Positions 7,176 to 15,343 of a stretch of 20,058 nucleotides of DNA are shown here, in pieces. The first letter of the stretch is position 1. Each line of letters opens with the position of its first letter. The DNA is from an uncultured Bacillota bacterium. Lineage in GTDB: Bacteria; Bacillota_I; Bacilli_A; RFN20; CAG-826. The stretch covers positions 1 to 20,058 of the forward strand of contig CALEHV010000008.1 in assembly GCA_937876465.1 (NCBI GenBank). The letters are read 5' to 3'. The translations under genes were made by a program, and so were the position numbers. The notes under the pieces are model-generated. The model was not told the DNA's origin. It saw only the letters and a program-made list of their open reading frames with translations, and searched no databases.

Positions 7176-7338
7176 ATTACAAAAAGTAAAAGTTAATATA
7201 AATAACTTTGCTTCAGGAATATACGCGTATTTAATGAGAAATAAGCTATTAACTCCTGATGAATTTCACGCTTTAAGAACACAAAGCATTAAAGAATTAG
7301 AACCTGAGGAGGAAACAGAAGATGGCGGAACCAAGTAA
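7165..7338 (+). CDS. Small hypothetical protein before the serine recombinase
   Basis: 57 aa. The frame is open upstream to 7057, but GGGAGGAGG sits just before ATG 7165, which I take as the start. The N-terminal half (KVKVNINNFASGIYAYL) and a C-terminal acidic tail rich in Glu are the only features. It overlaps the preceding gene by 11 nt and the recombinase start by 17 nt, and it carries that gene's ribosome binding site (GAGGAGG) in its own coding sequence. It may be a recombination accessory factor, as small genes ahead of large serine recombinases sometimes are; this is inferred from position only. Confidence 0.65.
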   Translation: MADKLQKVKVNINNFASGIYAYLMRNKLLTPDEFHALRTQSIKELEPEEETEDGGTK

Positions 7339-9061
7339 AATCACTGTCATAGCTGCAGATCCTAAACTTAATATTGATTATGCAGAACGCGATAAAAACA
7401 TGCATAAGAGGGTAGCGGCATATTGCCGTGTCTCTACTGAAAATGATGAGCAGATTAATTCCTATGACCAACAAGTCCAAGAATGGAATAATCGTTTAAC
7501 CAGCAATCCGAATTACACCCTAGTTAAAATCTATACTGACAAGGGCATTTCAGGAACTAGTGAAAAGAATAGAACTGGATTCCAAGAAATGATGGCAGAT
7601 GCTAAGGCCGGAAAACTTGACATGATTTTCACTAAATCAATATCGAGATTTGCTAGAAACACTGTTCTTACTCTTGAATCGATTAAGAAACTAAAAGAAT
7701 GGCATGTTGAAGTTTGGTTCGATAATGAAAACATGTCATCATGGGACCCTAAAAGCGAAGCCATGTTCGCAATCATGTCCACTATGGCTCAAGAAGAATC
7801 GCGTCACATTTCTGAAAACGTCAGGTGGACATTCCAAAAGAAAATGAAAGAAGGATATGACTTCACTTGCGCTGGTAGATTCCTTGGTTATGATAGAGAT
7901 CCTGAAACAAAGAAACTCGTTATTAATGAAGAAGAAGCTAAGGCTGTTAGATTAGTGTTTGATATGTACACCGCTGGCTATGGTCCTTCTCAGATTGCTA
8001 GAGAATGTGAAAAGCGCGGATACAAAACTGGAGGCGGTAAAACCAAATGGCAACAAAGCACTATTCAAGGCATTCTCAGAAACGAAAAATACAAAGGCGA
8101 TTTATTGCTTCAAAAGACCGTCACAATTAACTATCTTGACCACAAAAGAATAGACAATAAAGGCCAAGCCAAAAAGTATTATATTGAGAATGATCATGAA
8201 CCAATTGTTTCAAGAGAACAATGGGATTTGGCGCAGAAAATCATAGCAAAACGCAGGGATTTATGTATTGGGCCAAATAAAGATGTTTCAAAATATAATG
8301 CTCGTCATGCCATGTCTGCAAGAATCATTTGTGTTCATTGCGGAAATGGATTCACAAGAAGACAATGGGTTAATGGAAGCGAAGGACTCAGGTTCCTCTA
8401 CCAATGCTCAAATTATATTCATGCAGAACCAGGACATCGTTGCCAAGCCAAACCAGTAAGCGAGAACGTTCTTATGACTGCTGCTTGTGAAATTATTAAT
8501 AAGATGTGCGTTGATAATGGCAATATCTTCAAAAGGGTTAGGGAACATATTAATTCCATCTTAGCCAAAAGGGATTTCACAGATATCATTAAAGAAAAAA
8601 TGGACAGAAGAGACACATTAGAAAAAGAAATCGATTTCTTCCTCCAAGAAAAGATGAAATCTAGAGATGAAGGTGAACGTTATTACTTAGATAACAAATA
8701 CCATAACTGCATTAAAGAAGTTAATGATCTAAATGCTGAGCTTAAAGAATTAGAAGCCAAACAAATCGAAACAGATAATCTTCAAGAAAGACTCAGACAA
8801 ATTAACAAGATATTATCTGTTGGTGAAGTGACGCCTGAAATGCTAACGGTCGATATCATGGATGCATTCATCTATAAAATTATCGCTGTAAGTAAGCGTG
8901 AAGCTGTATTTGTAATTAACGAAACAAACACACTAACATTCCAAGATTTCGTAGATAAAAGAAAAGAAATCGTATTCAATGAGGTTCTCTTTAGCGGAAT
9001 TGTTAATTGCCAAGGAACTCAAAGAAACGATTATCTTAATTACAAAGTTGTAGCAATATAA
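7322..9061 (+). CDS. Large serine recombinase
   Basis: 579 aa. The resolvase catalytic domain covers residues 28-175: nucleophile Ser38 in AAYCRVST, TDKGISGTS (72-80) and SISRFARN (106-113). A Recombinase domain (about 185-315) follows, then a zinc ribbon with Cys337, Cys340, Cys362 and Cys374, a long coiled coil (about 420-510) and a short beta-rich tail. This is the architecture of large serine integrases and transposases, which recombine att-type sites using a 2-bp overlap. It ends the plus-strand operon. Having it together with a tyrosine integrase in one operon is unusual; either could mobilise the island. Terminators follow immediately. Confidence 0.95.
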   Translation: MAEPSKITVIAADPKLNIDYAERDKNMHKRVAAYCRVSTENDEQINSYDQQVQEWNNRLTSNPNYTLVKIYTDKGISGTSEKNRTGFQEMMADAKAGKLDMIFTKSISRFARNTVLTLESIKKLKEWHVEVWFDNENMSSWDPKSEAMFAIMSTMAQEESRHISENVRWTFQKKMKEGYDFTCAGRFLGYDRDPETKKLVINEEEAKAVRLVFDMYTAGYGPSQIARECEKRGYKTGGGKTKWQQSTIQGILRNEKYKGDLLLQKTVTINYLDHKRIDNKGQAKKYYIENDHEPIVSREQWDLAQKIIAKRRDLCIGPNKDVSKYNARHAMSARIICVHCGNGFTRRQWVNGSEGLRFLYQCSNYIHAEPGHRCQAKPVSENVLMTAACEIINKMCVDNGNIFKRVREHINSILAKRDFTDIIKEKMDRRDTLEKEIDFFLQEKMKSRDEGERYYLDNKYHNCIKEVNDLNAELKELEAKQIETDNLQERLRQINKILSVGEVTPEMLTVDIMDAFIYKIIAVSKREAVFVINETNTLTFQDFVDKRKEIVFNEVLFSGIVNCQGTQRNDYLNYKVVAI

Positions 9062-9090
9062 AGTTTCGATATAGCTAGTACCTATATCCA
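9060..9090. repeat. Imperfect direct repeat, copy 1 (contains inverted repeat)
   Basis: It begins AAAGTTTCGATATAG, and GATATAG pairs with CTATATC after 7 nt. The second copy is at 9266-9298. It overlaps the recombinase stop codon. Confidence 0.5.
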
Positions 9091-9126
9091 AAAATGCAGA
9101 TTTCGAACTAACGAGATCTGCATTTT
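9091..9126. terminator. Strong hairpin terminator after the serine recombinase
   Basis: ATGCAGATTTCG (9094-9105) pairs with CGAGATCTGCAT (9112-9123), with one wobble and a 6-nt loop. It is preceded by A5 and followed by T4, so it can work in both directions. Confidence 0.82.
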
Positions 9127-9192
9127 ATGTTGTTTTCAAGATTTTAGCAAAGGATATCAAACAATTAATTTTCGTCCGTTTTAATAATTTTG

Positions 9193-9222
9193 TGGACGAT
9201 TATTGAATTTGCTGGACGATTA
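9193..9222. repeat. Short direct repeats TGGACGATTA
   Basis: TGGACGATTA occurs at 9193-9202 and 9213-9222, exactly 20 bp apart; an inverted relative, TTTTCGTCC, lies just upstream (around 9170-9178). These could be binding sites of the recombinase or a regulator. The surrounding DNA holds no gene. Confidence 0.4.
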
Positions 9223-9265
9223 AGTCAAGTAATCACAAATTAGTACGACAAAGGCGTTCCAATAA

Positions 9266-9305
9266 AAAGTTTCGGTATAGCCACTACCTATATCGAAATT
9301 TTTTT
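9266..9305. terminator. Bidirectional terminator; copy 2 of the 9060 repeat
   Basis: TTTCGGTATAG (9270-9280) pairs with CTATATCGAAA (9288-9298), with one G-T wobble and a 7-nt loop. T7 follows on the plus strand; on the minus strand the hairpin is followed by CTTTTTATT. It can end both the recombinase operon and the long minus-strand operon that stops at 9314. The sequence repeats 9060-9090 with few changes. Confidence 0.8.
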
Positions 9306-9313
9306 GCTGTCTT

Positions 9314-9814
9314 CTATAAGCAGTATTTTTCTAATGTTGGAAGAAGCCACTTAAGAATCCATCTTCTTGTGGTATCGTAATTTGAATCGTAATAAACAGC
9401 CCCAATAATAGCTTCCACATATGGATCATGCTCTTTACAGACAACTTTTTCATGATCTGGAATATTTGAATCTTTATAAAAGTGTAAATCATTATAGGAA
9501 TAATCAATTAAACCTTCCTGAAGCATCATTTGATGCATTGATGCATTATTCTCTATTCTGCTCTTTTTGGCTGTGATTTCGCCCTTTGTTCTAATTCCTT
9601 CACGATATAACTTATCAGCAATAACAGATTTAAGAATTGTATCACCCACTGTTGCTAATCCTTCATTTGAATATTCAGAACCGTTCTTCCCTTGACCAGA
9701 TATTTGAATTTTAATGGAACCCATTGCCTTGGATAACCATGAAATGTCATTAAAGTGATAATGAATCTTTACTTCAAGTTCTCTCATTTCTTTTTCAATT
9801 CTTGTTTTTTGCAT
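9314..9814 (-). CDS. RNase III-fold protein, single domain, altered active site
   Basis: 166 aa. It starts with the family's N-terminal pattern (YHFNDISWLSKAM) and contains a version of the signature helix, NEGLATVGD (50-58), and the late motif DPYVEAIIGAVYYD (130-143). There is no double-stranded RNA-binding domain. Compared with the usual NERLEFLGD, the first Glu (51) and the Asp (58) are kept but the second Glu is Ala54. In the second motif Glu134 is kept, but the Asp stands four residues before it rather than three. Catalysis on double-stranded RNA is therefore possible but uncertain. It is the last gene of the eleven-gene operon and overlaps the metallopeptidase stop (TAATG). Confidence 0.78.
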   Translation of the reverse strand: MQKTRIEKEMRELEVKIHYHFNDISWLSKAMGSIKIQISGQGKNGSEYSNEGLATVGDTILKSVIADKLYREGIRTKGEITAKKSRIENNASMHQMMLQEGLIDYSYNDLHFYKDSNIPDHEKVVCKEHDPYVEAIIGAVYYDSNYDTTRRWILKWLLPTLEKYCL

Positions 9815-10377
9815 TATAGGTCCTCCGATTTAAAAGTATTTATCCATTCACTAACGATTGAATCAAATTCTTCTTTATCTATCTCTGGAATATACAAGTG
9901 TTCACAGTTCTTGTATTTATATTTCATAACAGCATATGAAAACGCATATGCATCTAATTCACAATCTTGTTTAAAATAGCTCTTATTTAAGTTGCCGTCT
10001 TTATCACATGCTGTAATGTAATTTTCATTTTCCTTAATCCATAAACGCACATAATCTACACTGATTGGTATTTCTTTTCCTTCTTGATAGTCTTTAATCA
10101 CTGAGAATTGAAAGGCATGCCTAATCTCGTGCAACAAATAATACTCAACTGTCAATAAATCATTATTTAAATAAGCACGTATAAATGAATTTAAATTTAT
10201 TGTGATATGGCCATCTTTCCTATCACACGAAGCCATAATAGCTTCATCTTCATCATAGCCAAAACACCACTTAATAGTTTCTTTAAATCTATAAAACTTA
10301 ACATTGCTGTTTATAATATTGGAAACAATAGGCGCATAAGATTTGCTTAATAGTTCAAATTCATTTTTGTCTATCAT
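9814..10377 (-). CDS. HExxH zinc metallopeptidase-like protein
   Basis: 187 aa, no signal peptide, so probably cytoplasmic. The zinc site His83-Glu84-x-x-His87 (LLHEIRHAFQ) is followed about 50 residues later by CELDAYAF, where Glu140 is a likely third ligand, as in gluzincin-type peptidases. The N-terminal 60 residues are a substrate or folding region I do not recognise. Its start overlaps the stop of the radical-SAM gene (ATGA) and its stop overlaps the RNase III gene (TAATG), so all three are coupled. It might cleave a small operon product or a host protein. I cannot name a substrate. Confidence 0.8.
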   Translation of the reverse strand: MIDKNEFELLSKSYAPIVSNIINSNVKFYRFKETIKWCFGYDEDEAIMASCDRKDGHITINLNSFIRAYLNNDLLTVEYYLLHEIRHAFQFSVIKDYQEGKEIPISVDYVRLWIKENENYITACDKDGNLNKSYFKQDCELDAYAFSYAVMKYKYKNCEHLYIPEIDKEEFDSIVSEWINTFKSEDL

Positions 10378-10946
10378 TTTCCATTTACCAATTTACTAAT
10401 GTCATCCGTAAGAAAACCATTCACATCCATACTACCATTATCATCAATACTAATAATCGCGGTAGTATAGCCGTCTTTAATAATGTAGTTTTCATATGGC
10501 CCTTTGTGTCTATATATTCTTTGGTTTGTAGATCCCCTAAATTGAAGACAGACATCTCTTTTGTTTAATACAAAACGGCCAGCAACGACTAGATCCGCCT
10601 TATTCCAAACTCTTTGTTGTACTGGATTTAATTCTTTTTTTAAATATCCCGTAAATAAAATAACTGTTAAATTGTGTTGTTTAACTAAATCCACTACCTT
10701 TTCAAGTTCATCTGCTTGATCTAATGGTTCGCCTCCATGAACCGTTATTCCTTCAACATTTTCTTTTAAACATAAATCTTTGATTTCAGATTCAGACATT
10801 AAAGTTCCACCATCAAAAGACCACAAATGTGGATTAATGCATCCTTCGCAATGAATAGAACATCCTTTTAGATAAATTAATAATCGCCTTCTCGGGCCAT
10901 ATAAATGCTCGTTATCAACAATCATTACTTTTTGAATTCTAATCAT
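10374..10946 (-). CDS. Radical-SAM activase, NrdG/PflA-like
   Basis: 190 aa, the size of anaerobic ribonucleotide reductase activase. The cluster motif is Cys29-x3-Cys33-x2-Cys36 (LKGCSIHCEGCINP), and the SAM-binding GGEP is at 71-74 (VHGGEPLDQ), followed by the short half-barrel and an FTGY segment. Relatives bind a 4Fe-4S cluster, cleave S-adenosylmethionine and abstract a hydrogen, usually from a glycyl-radical enzyme. No nrdD or pflB is nearby, so the target is probably inside this operon. Overlaps of 4 nt (ATGA) on both sides tie it to the DUF2997 protein and the metallopeptidase. Radical-SAM assignment is firm; the substrate is open. Confidence 0.9.
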   Translation of the reverse strand: MIRIQKVMIVDNEHLYGPRRRLLIYLKGCSIHCEGCINPHLWSFDGGTLMSESEIKDLCLKENVEGITVHGGEPLDQADELEKVVDLVKQHNLTVILFTGYLKKELNPVQQRVWNKADLVVAGRFVLNKRDVCLQFRGSTNQRIYRHKGPYENYIIKDGYTTAIISIDDNGSMDVNGFLTDDISKLVNGK

Positions 10947-11146
10947 TGATTCTTTACCTTGATTGTGTTGTCTACAGATGTTCCTTCTTTAAAGAACTCT
11001 GGTTTTTTAGTTGTTTCTGTTTCTAACGCTAAATCTTTAAGTAATTTATCAAGCTCTGCTAAACAAGCAGTACCTTCCATGCCAAAAGTTTCAGCTTTAA
11101 TATTGCCTTTATTATCTATATCAACAACAATTTTTTTGTCTGCCAT
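10943..11146 (-). CDS. DUF2997-like small protein
   Basis: 67 aa. A frame with GTG extends to 11155, but ATG 11146 fits better: it overlaps the stop of the DUF1257 gene (TAATG) and has AGGTG at correct spacing. The N-terminal beta hairpin (KIVVDIDNKGNIKAET), then G-M-E-G-x-x-Cys28 and a helix ELDKLLKDL, match DUF2997, a family of small proteins often found beside DUF1257 (Ycf35). Function unknown. Its place directly before a radical-SAM gene and near a protease allows the idea that it is a modified peptide or a carrier; the residues that would be modified are not evident except Cys28. Confidence 0.7.
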   Translation of the reverse strand: MADKKIVVDIDNKGNIKAETFGMEGTACLAELDKLLKDLALETETTKKPEFFKEGTSVDNTIKVKNQ

Positions 11147-11889
11147 TATTCGCACCTCACAAGGACCAATTGTGTTTGAGTTCCTTTTTTAATTTCTTGA
11201 ACAGCGTATCCCATTTGACGGGCTCTAGCATAAATCAATTTAGCAGTACCGTCCCTTAAATTTTCGTTTGTTTTGTTAACGGTTTCTTGAGCGCTTCTAG
11301 AAAGTGATATTAGTTTATTTCTAATTTCCTTTTCATCAGAAACCCATTCAGAAACAGCCCTATCCACAAGAATACCATCCTCTGTGTCTTCAGTAACTTC
11401 TCTTGTTCTTGTGGTGACATATTGTCCATTTTTCTTAATGTTTCTAACCATTGATAAAATATTTGAATTTATAGAATATGCAAAAGCATTCTTGCTCATT
11501 ATTTCTGCAACAACATCATCTAAATCTTGGTTGGATATATTTTTACCAAAGGCATATTGTCTATCAAATTGACTTAAAAAACCAAGTAACTTATCTGAAA
11601 CAATATAATTCTTTCCTCTTAAAGAACATTCGATTTGTTTGGCTTCTAATCCAAACGCTGATGCAACTTCAAGTAATGAGCTACAAATGTTGTATCGATC
11701 ATTCACTAATATGGATTTTCCATCACAAAAAATATTGCAGTTCTTTATTAGGATATTCAATTTCTCTAGTTTTTGTTCGATTGCTGAAATAATAGTTTTT
11801 TCTAGTTCGGCTATCTCTGTTGAATCACAACATTCGATACGTACTTCTTCTACTTGTTTAAAAGTAATAATTTTTCTTTCACAGCTCAT
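11146..11889 (-). CDS. DUF1257 (Ycf35-like) protein
   Basis: 247 aa, longer than plant and cyanobacterial Ycf35 (about 130 aa). The C-terminus (AKLIYARARQMGYAVQEI, then LVLVR) matches the DUF1257 ending, in which a helix, a G-Y/F turn and two strands are typical. Residues 25-110 contain a predicted helix and a mixed segment rich in Cys (20, 21, 51, 55, 69, 88). The ending R224-Q-M-G227-Y-A-V resembles the glycyl-radical loop of PFL and YfiD, an odd feature beside a radical-SAM activase. GAGGAG precedes the start; 3 nt separate it from the 617-aa gene. The family has no settled function. Confidence 0.6.
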   Translation of the reverse strand: MSCERKIITFKQVEEVRIECCDSTEIAELEKTIISAIEQKLEKLNILIKNCNIFCDGKSILVNDRYNICSSLLEVASAFGLEAKQIECSLRGKNYIVSDKLLGFLSQFDRQYAFGKNISNQDLDDVVAEIMSKNAFAYSINSNILSMVRNIKKNGQYVTTRTREVTEDTEDGILVDRAVSEWVSDEKEIRNKLISLSRSAQETVNKTNENLRDGTAKLIYARARQMGYAVQEIKKGTQTQLVLVRCE

Positions 11890-11892
11890 AAA

Positions 11893-13746
11893 TTATCTCC
11901 TCACCAAGCAATTCAAATTAAATTTTTTTCTAATTTGAGCGGTTGATTCAAATTCATCCAAGTCATTAATAACGATATATCTGGCTTTGTTTTTATCAAA
12001 AACCTGATAATCTTCAGGAATGTCAATATTCACCAAATCTCTAAGAATCACAACTCTTTCTTCAATAAATTGTTTTATTTTTAATAAATATCGGTTAACA
12101 AATAATTCTAGTTTGGCTACTTTTGTCTCTTCTTTAGGTTTGATAACATTACCAATAGAATCATCAATCATTGCTTTACTGTTAACTCCTTTGAGAAGAT
12201 CAATACAGAACTTTGCAAAATCAGCAGATGCTTTATCATTTCTTGAAGAAGACGTTCCTTCAAATTTTTCTTTTAATTTAAGTAAATCGTTTATCTTGTT
12301 GGTTAAAATCTCAATTCTTCTTTTGTTTGATAAAATATCAACACCTTTTTCAATTAGTTGCGTTTTTTCTTTTATAGTTTGTTGGTATCCTGCAATCTCG
12401 TTATCAAATTTATCAAATTTATTAACTGAGGATTTTTCATTAATTGCATCAAACATTTTAGTGAATACTTCAACCAGTGAGCTATTCATGCCTTCAAACA
12501 AATTAAGGGTGTTTCTCATAACATTTAAATATCCCTTATAATTGCATTTTTTTACAGAACCATTGAAAGCATCAACGAATTCAGATGATTTGTTTAGAAA
12601 ATCAACAAGACCAAAGTCTTCATCCAAAAAGCAGTGATATTCTTTCTCAATTTTTTCATTTTCTAAATCTTTTAATTCATTAAATTGTTTATTGAGATCA
12701 TGGACTTTATCATAAATAGAGGATTCTTTAAAAGAGTCGTCAATGGCTGGAGGTATTAAAGTAAATAAATATTCAATGCTTTCTGCTTCTGCTGAATAAT
12801 CGTTATGTTTGCTCGCAATAGAGGAATCGAATTTTTCATTAATAAAATCTTCCATAGTCTCAATATATCTATCAAGTTCAATAGTTTTAAGTTTCTCGAT
12901 TTTTAATTTCCTGAGATTGCCATTAATGCAGGAATAAACATTGTCTTTTAAAGCATTCGTCTTAATTTCATCAGGAAGGTGCAAAGATTTATAAACGTGG
13001 CCATACAGACTATTGGTGTTTTCAATATAATATGTCGAGTAACAGCCATTAGGCATAAGCGAAAGAACCATTAATCTACCATCATCTTTTTGTAATAGAA
13101 CCCCATCTCTTGTTGACTCGCTAATGCAACATTCAACATTAATTTCATCCAGCTTTTGCAGGTGATTTTTAGTGAAATTCTCTACATTTCCCAAATAAAA
13201 TTGAGAGATTTTTCTCTTCTTTAATTCGGCAATTAATTCAGAATGATCTTGATTAAATGAAGCGTCGATAATTATAGCTTTTAAAGTGTTGTCCAAAAAA
13301 CTAAAGTCTTTATCTGAACTTTTGTTAACGAAATAAGTTCTATTAATCGTGTCATCTGTTTCTGAAAAGCCATCAATAATAAAGAAGTTCTTATTTTCTT
13401 TACCGGCAATACCTATATAGTTAAAATCGATTGTTTCATCGACTTTAACGCTCGAAAAAGAAATCATAGAGTAGAATTCAATAATCTTCTTTTCCTTAGC
13501 AATAAGGTCTACCTTTATGTATTTGTTAGCCCATTTAATTTCTTCAATAATACGACTAGATAAACACGGCTCTTTTAAAATAAGTTTAATTGAATTAGAA
13601 AAAGTAATTAGCTTGATGACATCTGAAACAGCAATGTCCTTAAAGTTTCGATCATTACTAATTCCAAAATCAAAAGGAGAAAATAAAGACCACCCTTTAT
13701 CAAACTGATTATCTTTTTTAATTTTTATCAACTTATTTTTAATCAT
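11893..13746 (-). CDS. Large coiled-coil protein of unknown function, operon-specific
   Basis: 617 aa, no signal peptide or membrane segment. I do not recognise it. Residues 1-250 look like alternating strands and helices (for example IIDASFNQDHSELIAEL and FYLGNVENF), perhaps a Rossmann-like or degenerate enzyme domain; no P-loop or nuclease motif is seen. Residues about 290-560 are mostly helical with coiled-coil character (EIAGYQQTIKEKTQLIEK; EILTNKINDLLKLKEKF). A short alpha/beta tail follows. It overlaps the AAA+ gene by 8 nt (ATGATTAA) and has only a weak ribosome binding site, so its translation likely depends on the AAA+ gene. A structural partner or client of the ATPase is the simplest guess. 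Confidence 0.7.
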   Translation of the reverse strand: MIKNKLIKIKKDNQFDKGWSLFSPFDFGISNDRNFKDIAVSDVIKLITFSNSIKLILKEPCLSSRIIEEIKWANKYIKVDLIAKEKKIIEFYSMISFSSVKVDETIDFNYIGIAGKENKNFFIIDGFSETDDTINRTYFVNKSSDKDFSFLDNTLKAIIIDASFNQDHSELIAELKKRKISQFYLGNVENFTKNHLQKLDEINVECCISESTRDGVLLQKDDGRLMVLSLMPNGCYSTYYIENTNSLYGHVYKSLHLPDEIKTNALKDNVYSCINGNLRKLKIEKLKTIELDRYIETMEDFINEKFDSSIASKHNDYSAEAESIEYLFTLIPPAIDDSFKESSIYDKVHDLNKQFNELKDLENEKIEKEYHCFLDEDFGLVDFLNKSSEFVDAFNGSVKKCNYKGYLNVMRNTLNLFEGMNSSLVEVFTKMFDAINEKSSVNKFDKFDNEIAGYQQTIKEKTQLIEKGVDILSNKRRIEILTNKINDLLKLKEKFEGTSSSRNDKASADFAKFCIDLLKGVNSKAMIDDSIGNVIKPKEETKVAKLELFVNRYLLKIKQFIEERVVILRDLVNIDIPEDYQVFDKNKARYIVINDLDEFESTAQIRKKFNLNCLVRR

Positions 13747-15340
13747 GATTTTTCTTTGCTATAAATGGATTTTTATATTCTTGTTGTAATCTTGGCACTT
13801 CATCACCTAAATCTTTAACTTCTTCAGGTTTATCTGTGCTTGCAAGTCTGGCTCTTTGCTCAGCCCATTTTCTTAAATTAGCGATGGTCTCAGCCATAGT
13901 TCTAGATAACGGTGATGTAGCAGAAATACAATCTAATAGGTTTTGCATTTCTAAGTCTTTTTGTCCGTTAGCATATGCATTAAATAAAGCTTCATTAACA
14001 ACTTCTTCAATTTCAGCGCCAGAGAAACCTTCGCTAGCTTTCGTTAACTTTTGCATATCTAAGCCTAGAGCTTTAGCATCTCTCTTCTTATTCTTGAGAT
14101 GAATATTAAAAATATTTTCTCTTTCTCTTGCGGTTGGTAAATCAACGAAGAATATTTCGTCAAATCTACCTTTACGTAACAATTCTGGTGGTAACGAACT
14201 AATATCGTTTGCAGTTGCAACAACAAATACTGGCTCTTTCTTTTCTTGCATCCATGTTAAGAATGTTCCAAAAACTCTAGCGCTAGTACCGCCGTCGGTT
14301 CTTCCACTACTTTGTGTACCACTTAATCCCTTTTCAATTTCATCAATCCAAAGAACACAAGGAGAAATGGTTTTAGCTACATCAAGAGCGTATCTAATGT
14401 TTCTTTCAGATTCGCCAACAATGCCACCAAAGACTTTTCCTAAATCAAATCTTAATAATGGGAATTTCCATTCGTTAGCAATAGCTTTTGCAGTTAATGA
14501 CTTACCACAGCCAGGAACACCAAGAAGCAAAACGCCTCTAGGAGTATTTAAACCATATTCCTTAGCTTGATCGCTGTAAGCATTACCGCGTTTGTGAATC
14601 CAATCTTTTAAATTTTCCAAACCACCGATGTTTGTTAAGTATTCTCTTGGATGGAAGTATTCAAGTAATCCACTCTTCTTAATGATTTGTTCTTTTTCAC
14701 TAATAATTAAAGGTATTTCATCTTCAGTTAATTTTCTATTTGTAATGATAGCTTTAGCAAATGCTAATCTAGCTTCCATTACAGTAAGGCCTAAAGCAGA
14801 TTCTAATAATTTAGGTGTGATATTCTTTTCAACACAATAATCTGCATATTCTTCAACAACACTGTTAGCAATAACCTCGATTGTTTCTCTATCAGGTAAT
14901 TCAACTTCAATAACTGGTAACTCCTTAGATAATTCTTCAGGAACGAACTTATTTGGAGAACTTAAAATGATAGCTTTCTTATAATTGCCTTCATAATTTT
15001 GTGCTCTCATCATTTCTCTCAGATATCTAATATTTACAGGATTATTTGCCTCACTATACGGATGAAAATCTTCCAAAACTAACAACATATCGTTTTCATT
15101 TTTTAAATAGAAATCTAAAACAGCTGGTAATGTAAGGCAGTCCGGATTAATTACTTTAAATCCGTTTCCCTGCCATACTTTCAAACCCGAAACGCTGCTC
15201 CAAGAATACCAATCAATTCCTAGATCTTCTGCAACATAATTAGCAAAGCCATGTACTCTCTCCCATTCAAAAGAGGCAACTTCAACTACTTTTGCACCAG
15301 CCTTAATTAATGTTTCAAGTTCTTCTTCATAATATCTCAT
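13739..15340 (-). CDS. AAA+ ATPase of the Ycf46 type
   Basis: 533 aa. Residues 1-230 form an N-terminal domain typical of Ycf46 proteins, probably a degenerate ATPase fold (LLVLEDFH at 86-93 resembles a decayed Walker B). The AAA+ module begins at NIGGLENLKDW (237-247): Walker A GVPGCGKS (274-281), Walker B LWIDEIEK (Asp333, Glu334), sensor Asn378 (ATAND) and Arg fingers at 389/392 (LLRKGRFDE). It should form a hexameric ATP-driven remodelling machine. The C-terminal 60 residues are charged and probably a partner-binding tail. GGAGG for this gene lies in the end of the upstream FN3 gene. It is the likely motor of the operon; the client is unknown. Confidence 0.93.
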   Translation of the reverse strand: MRYYEEELETLIKAGAKVVEVASFEWERVHGFANYVAEDLGIDWYSWSSVSGLKVWQGNGFKVINPDCLTLPAVLDFYLKNENDMLLVLEDFHPYSEANNPVNIRYLREMMRAQNYEGNYKKAIILSSPNKFVPEELSKELPVIEVELPDRETIEVIANSVVEEYADYCVEKNITPKLLESALGLTVMEARLAFAKAIITNRKLTEDEIPLIISEKEQIIKKSGLLEYFHPREYLTNIGGLENLKDWIHKRGNAYSDQAKEYGLNTPRGVLLLGVPGCGKSLTAKAIANEWKFPLLRFDLGKVFGGIVGESERNIRYALDVAKTISPCVLWIDEIEKGLSGTQSSGRTDGGTSARVFGTFLTWMQEKKEPVFVVATANDISSLPPELLRKGRFDEIFFVDLPTARERENIFNIHLKNKKRDAKALGLDMQKLTKASEGFSGAEIEEVVNEALFNAYANGQKDLEMQNLLDCISATSPLSRTMAETIANLRKWAEQRARLASTDKPEEVKDLGDEVPRLQQEYKNPFIAKKNHD

Positions 15341-15343
15341 AGG

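Noticed and set aside
12020..12541. 173-codon plus-strand frame inside the 617-aa gene
   Set aside because: A shadow of the coding sequence on the opposite strand, with unlikely hydrophobic and Ser-rich composition and no start signals.
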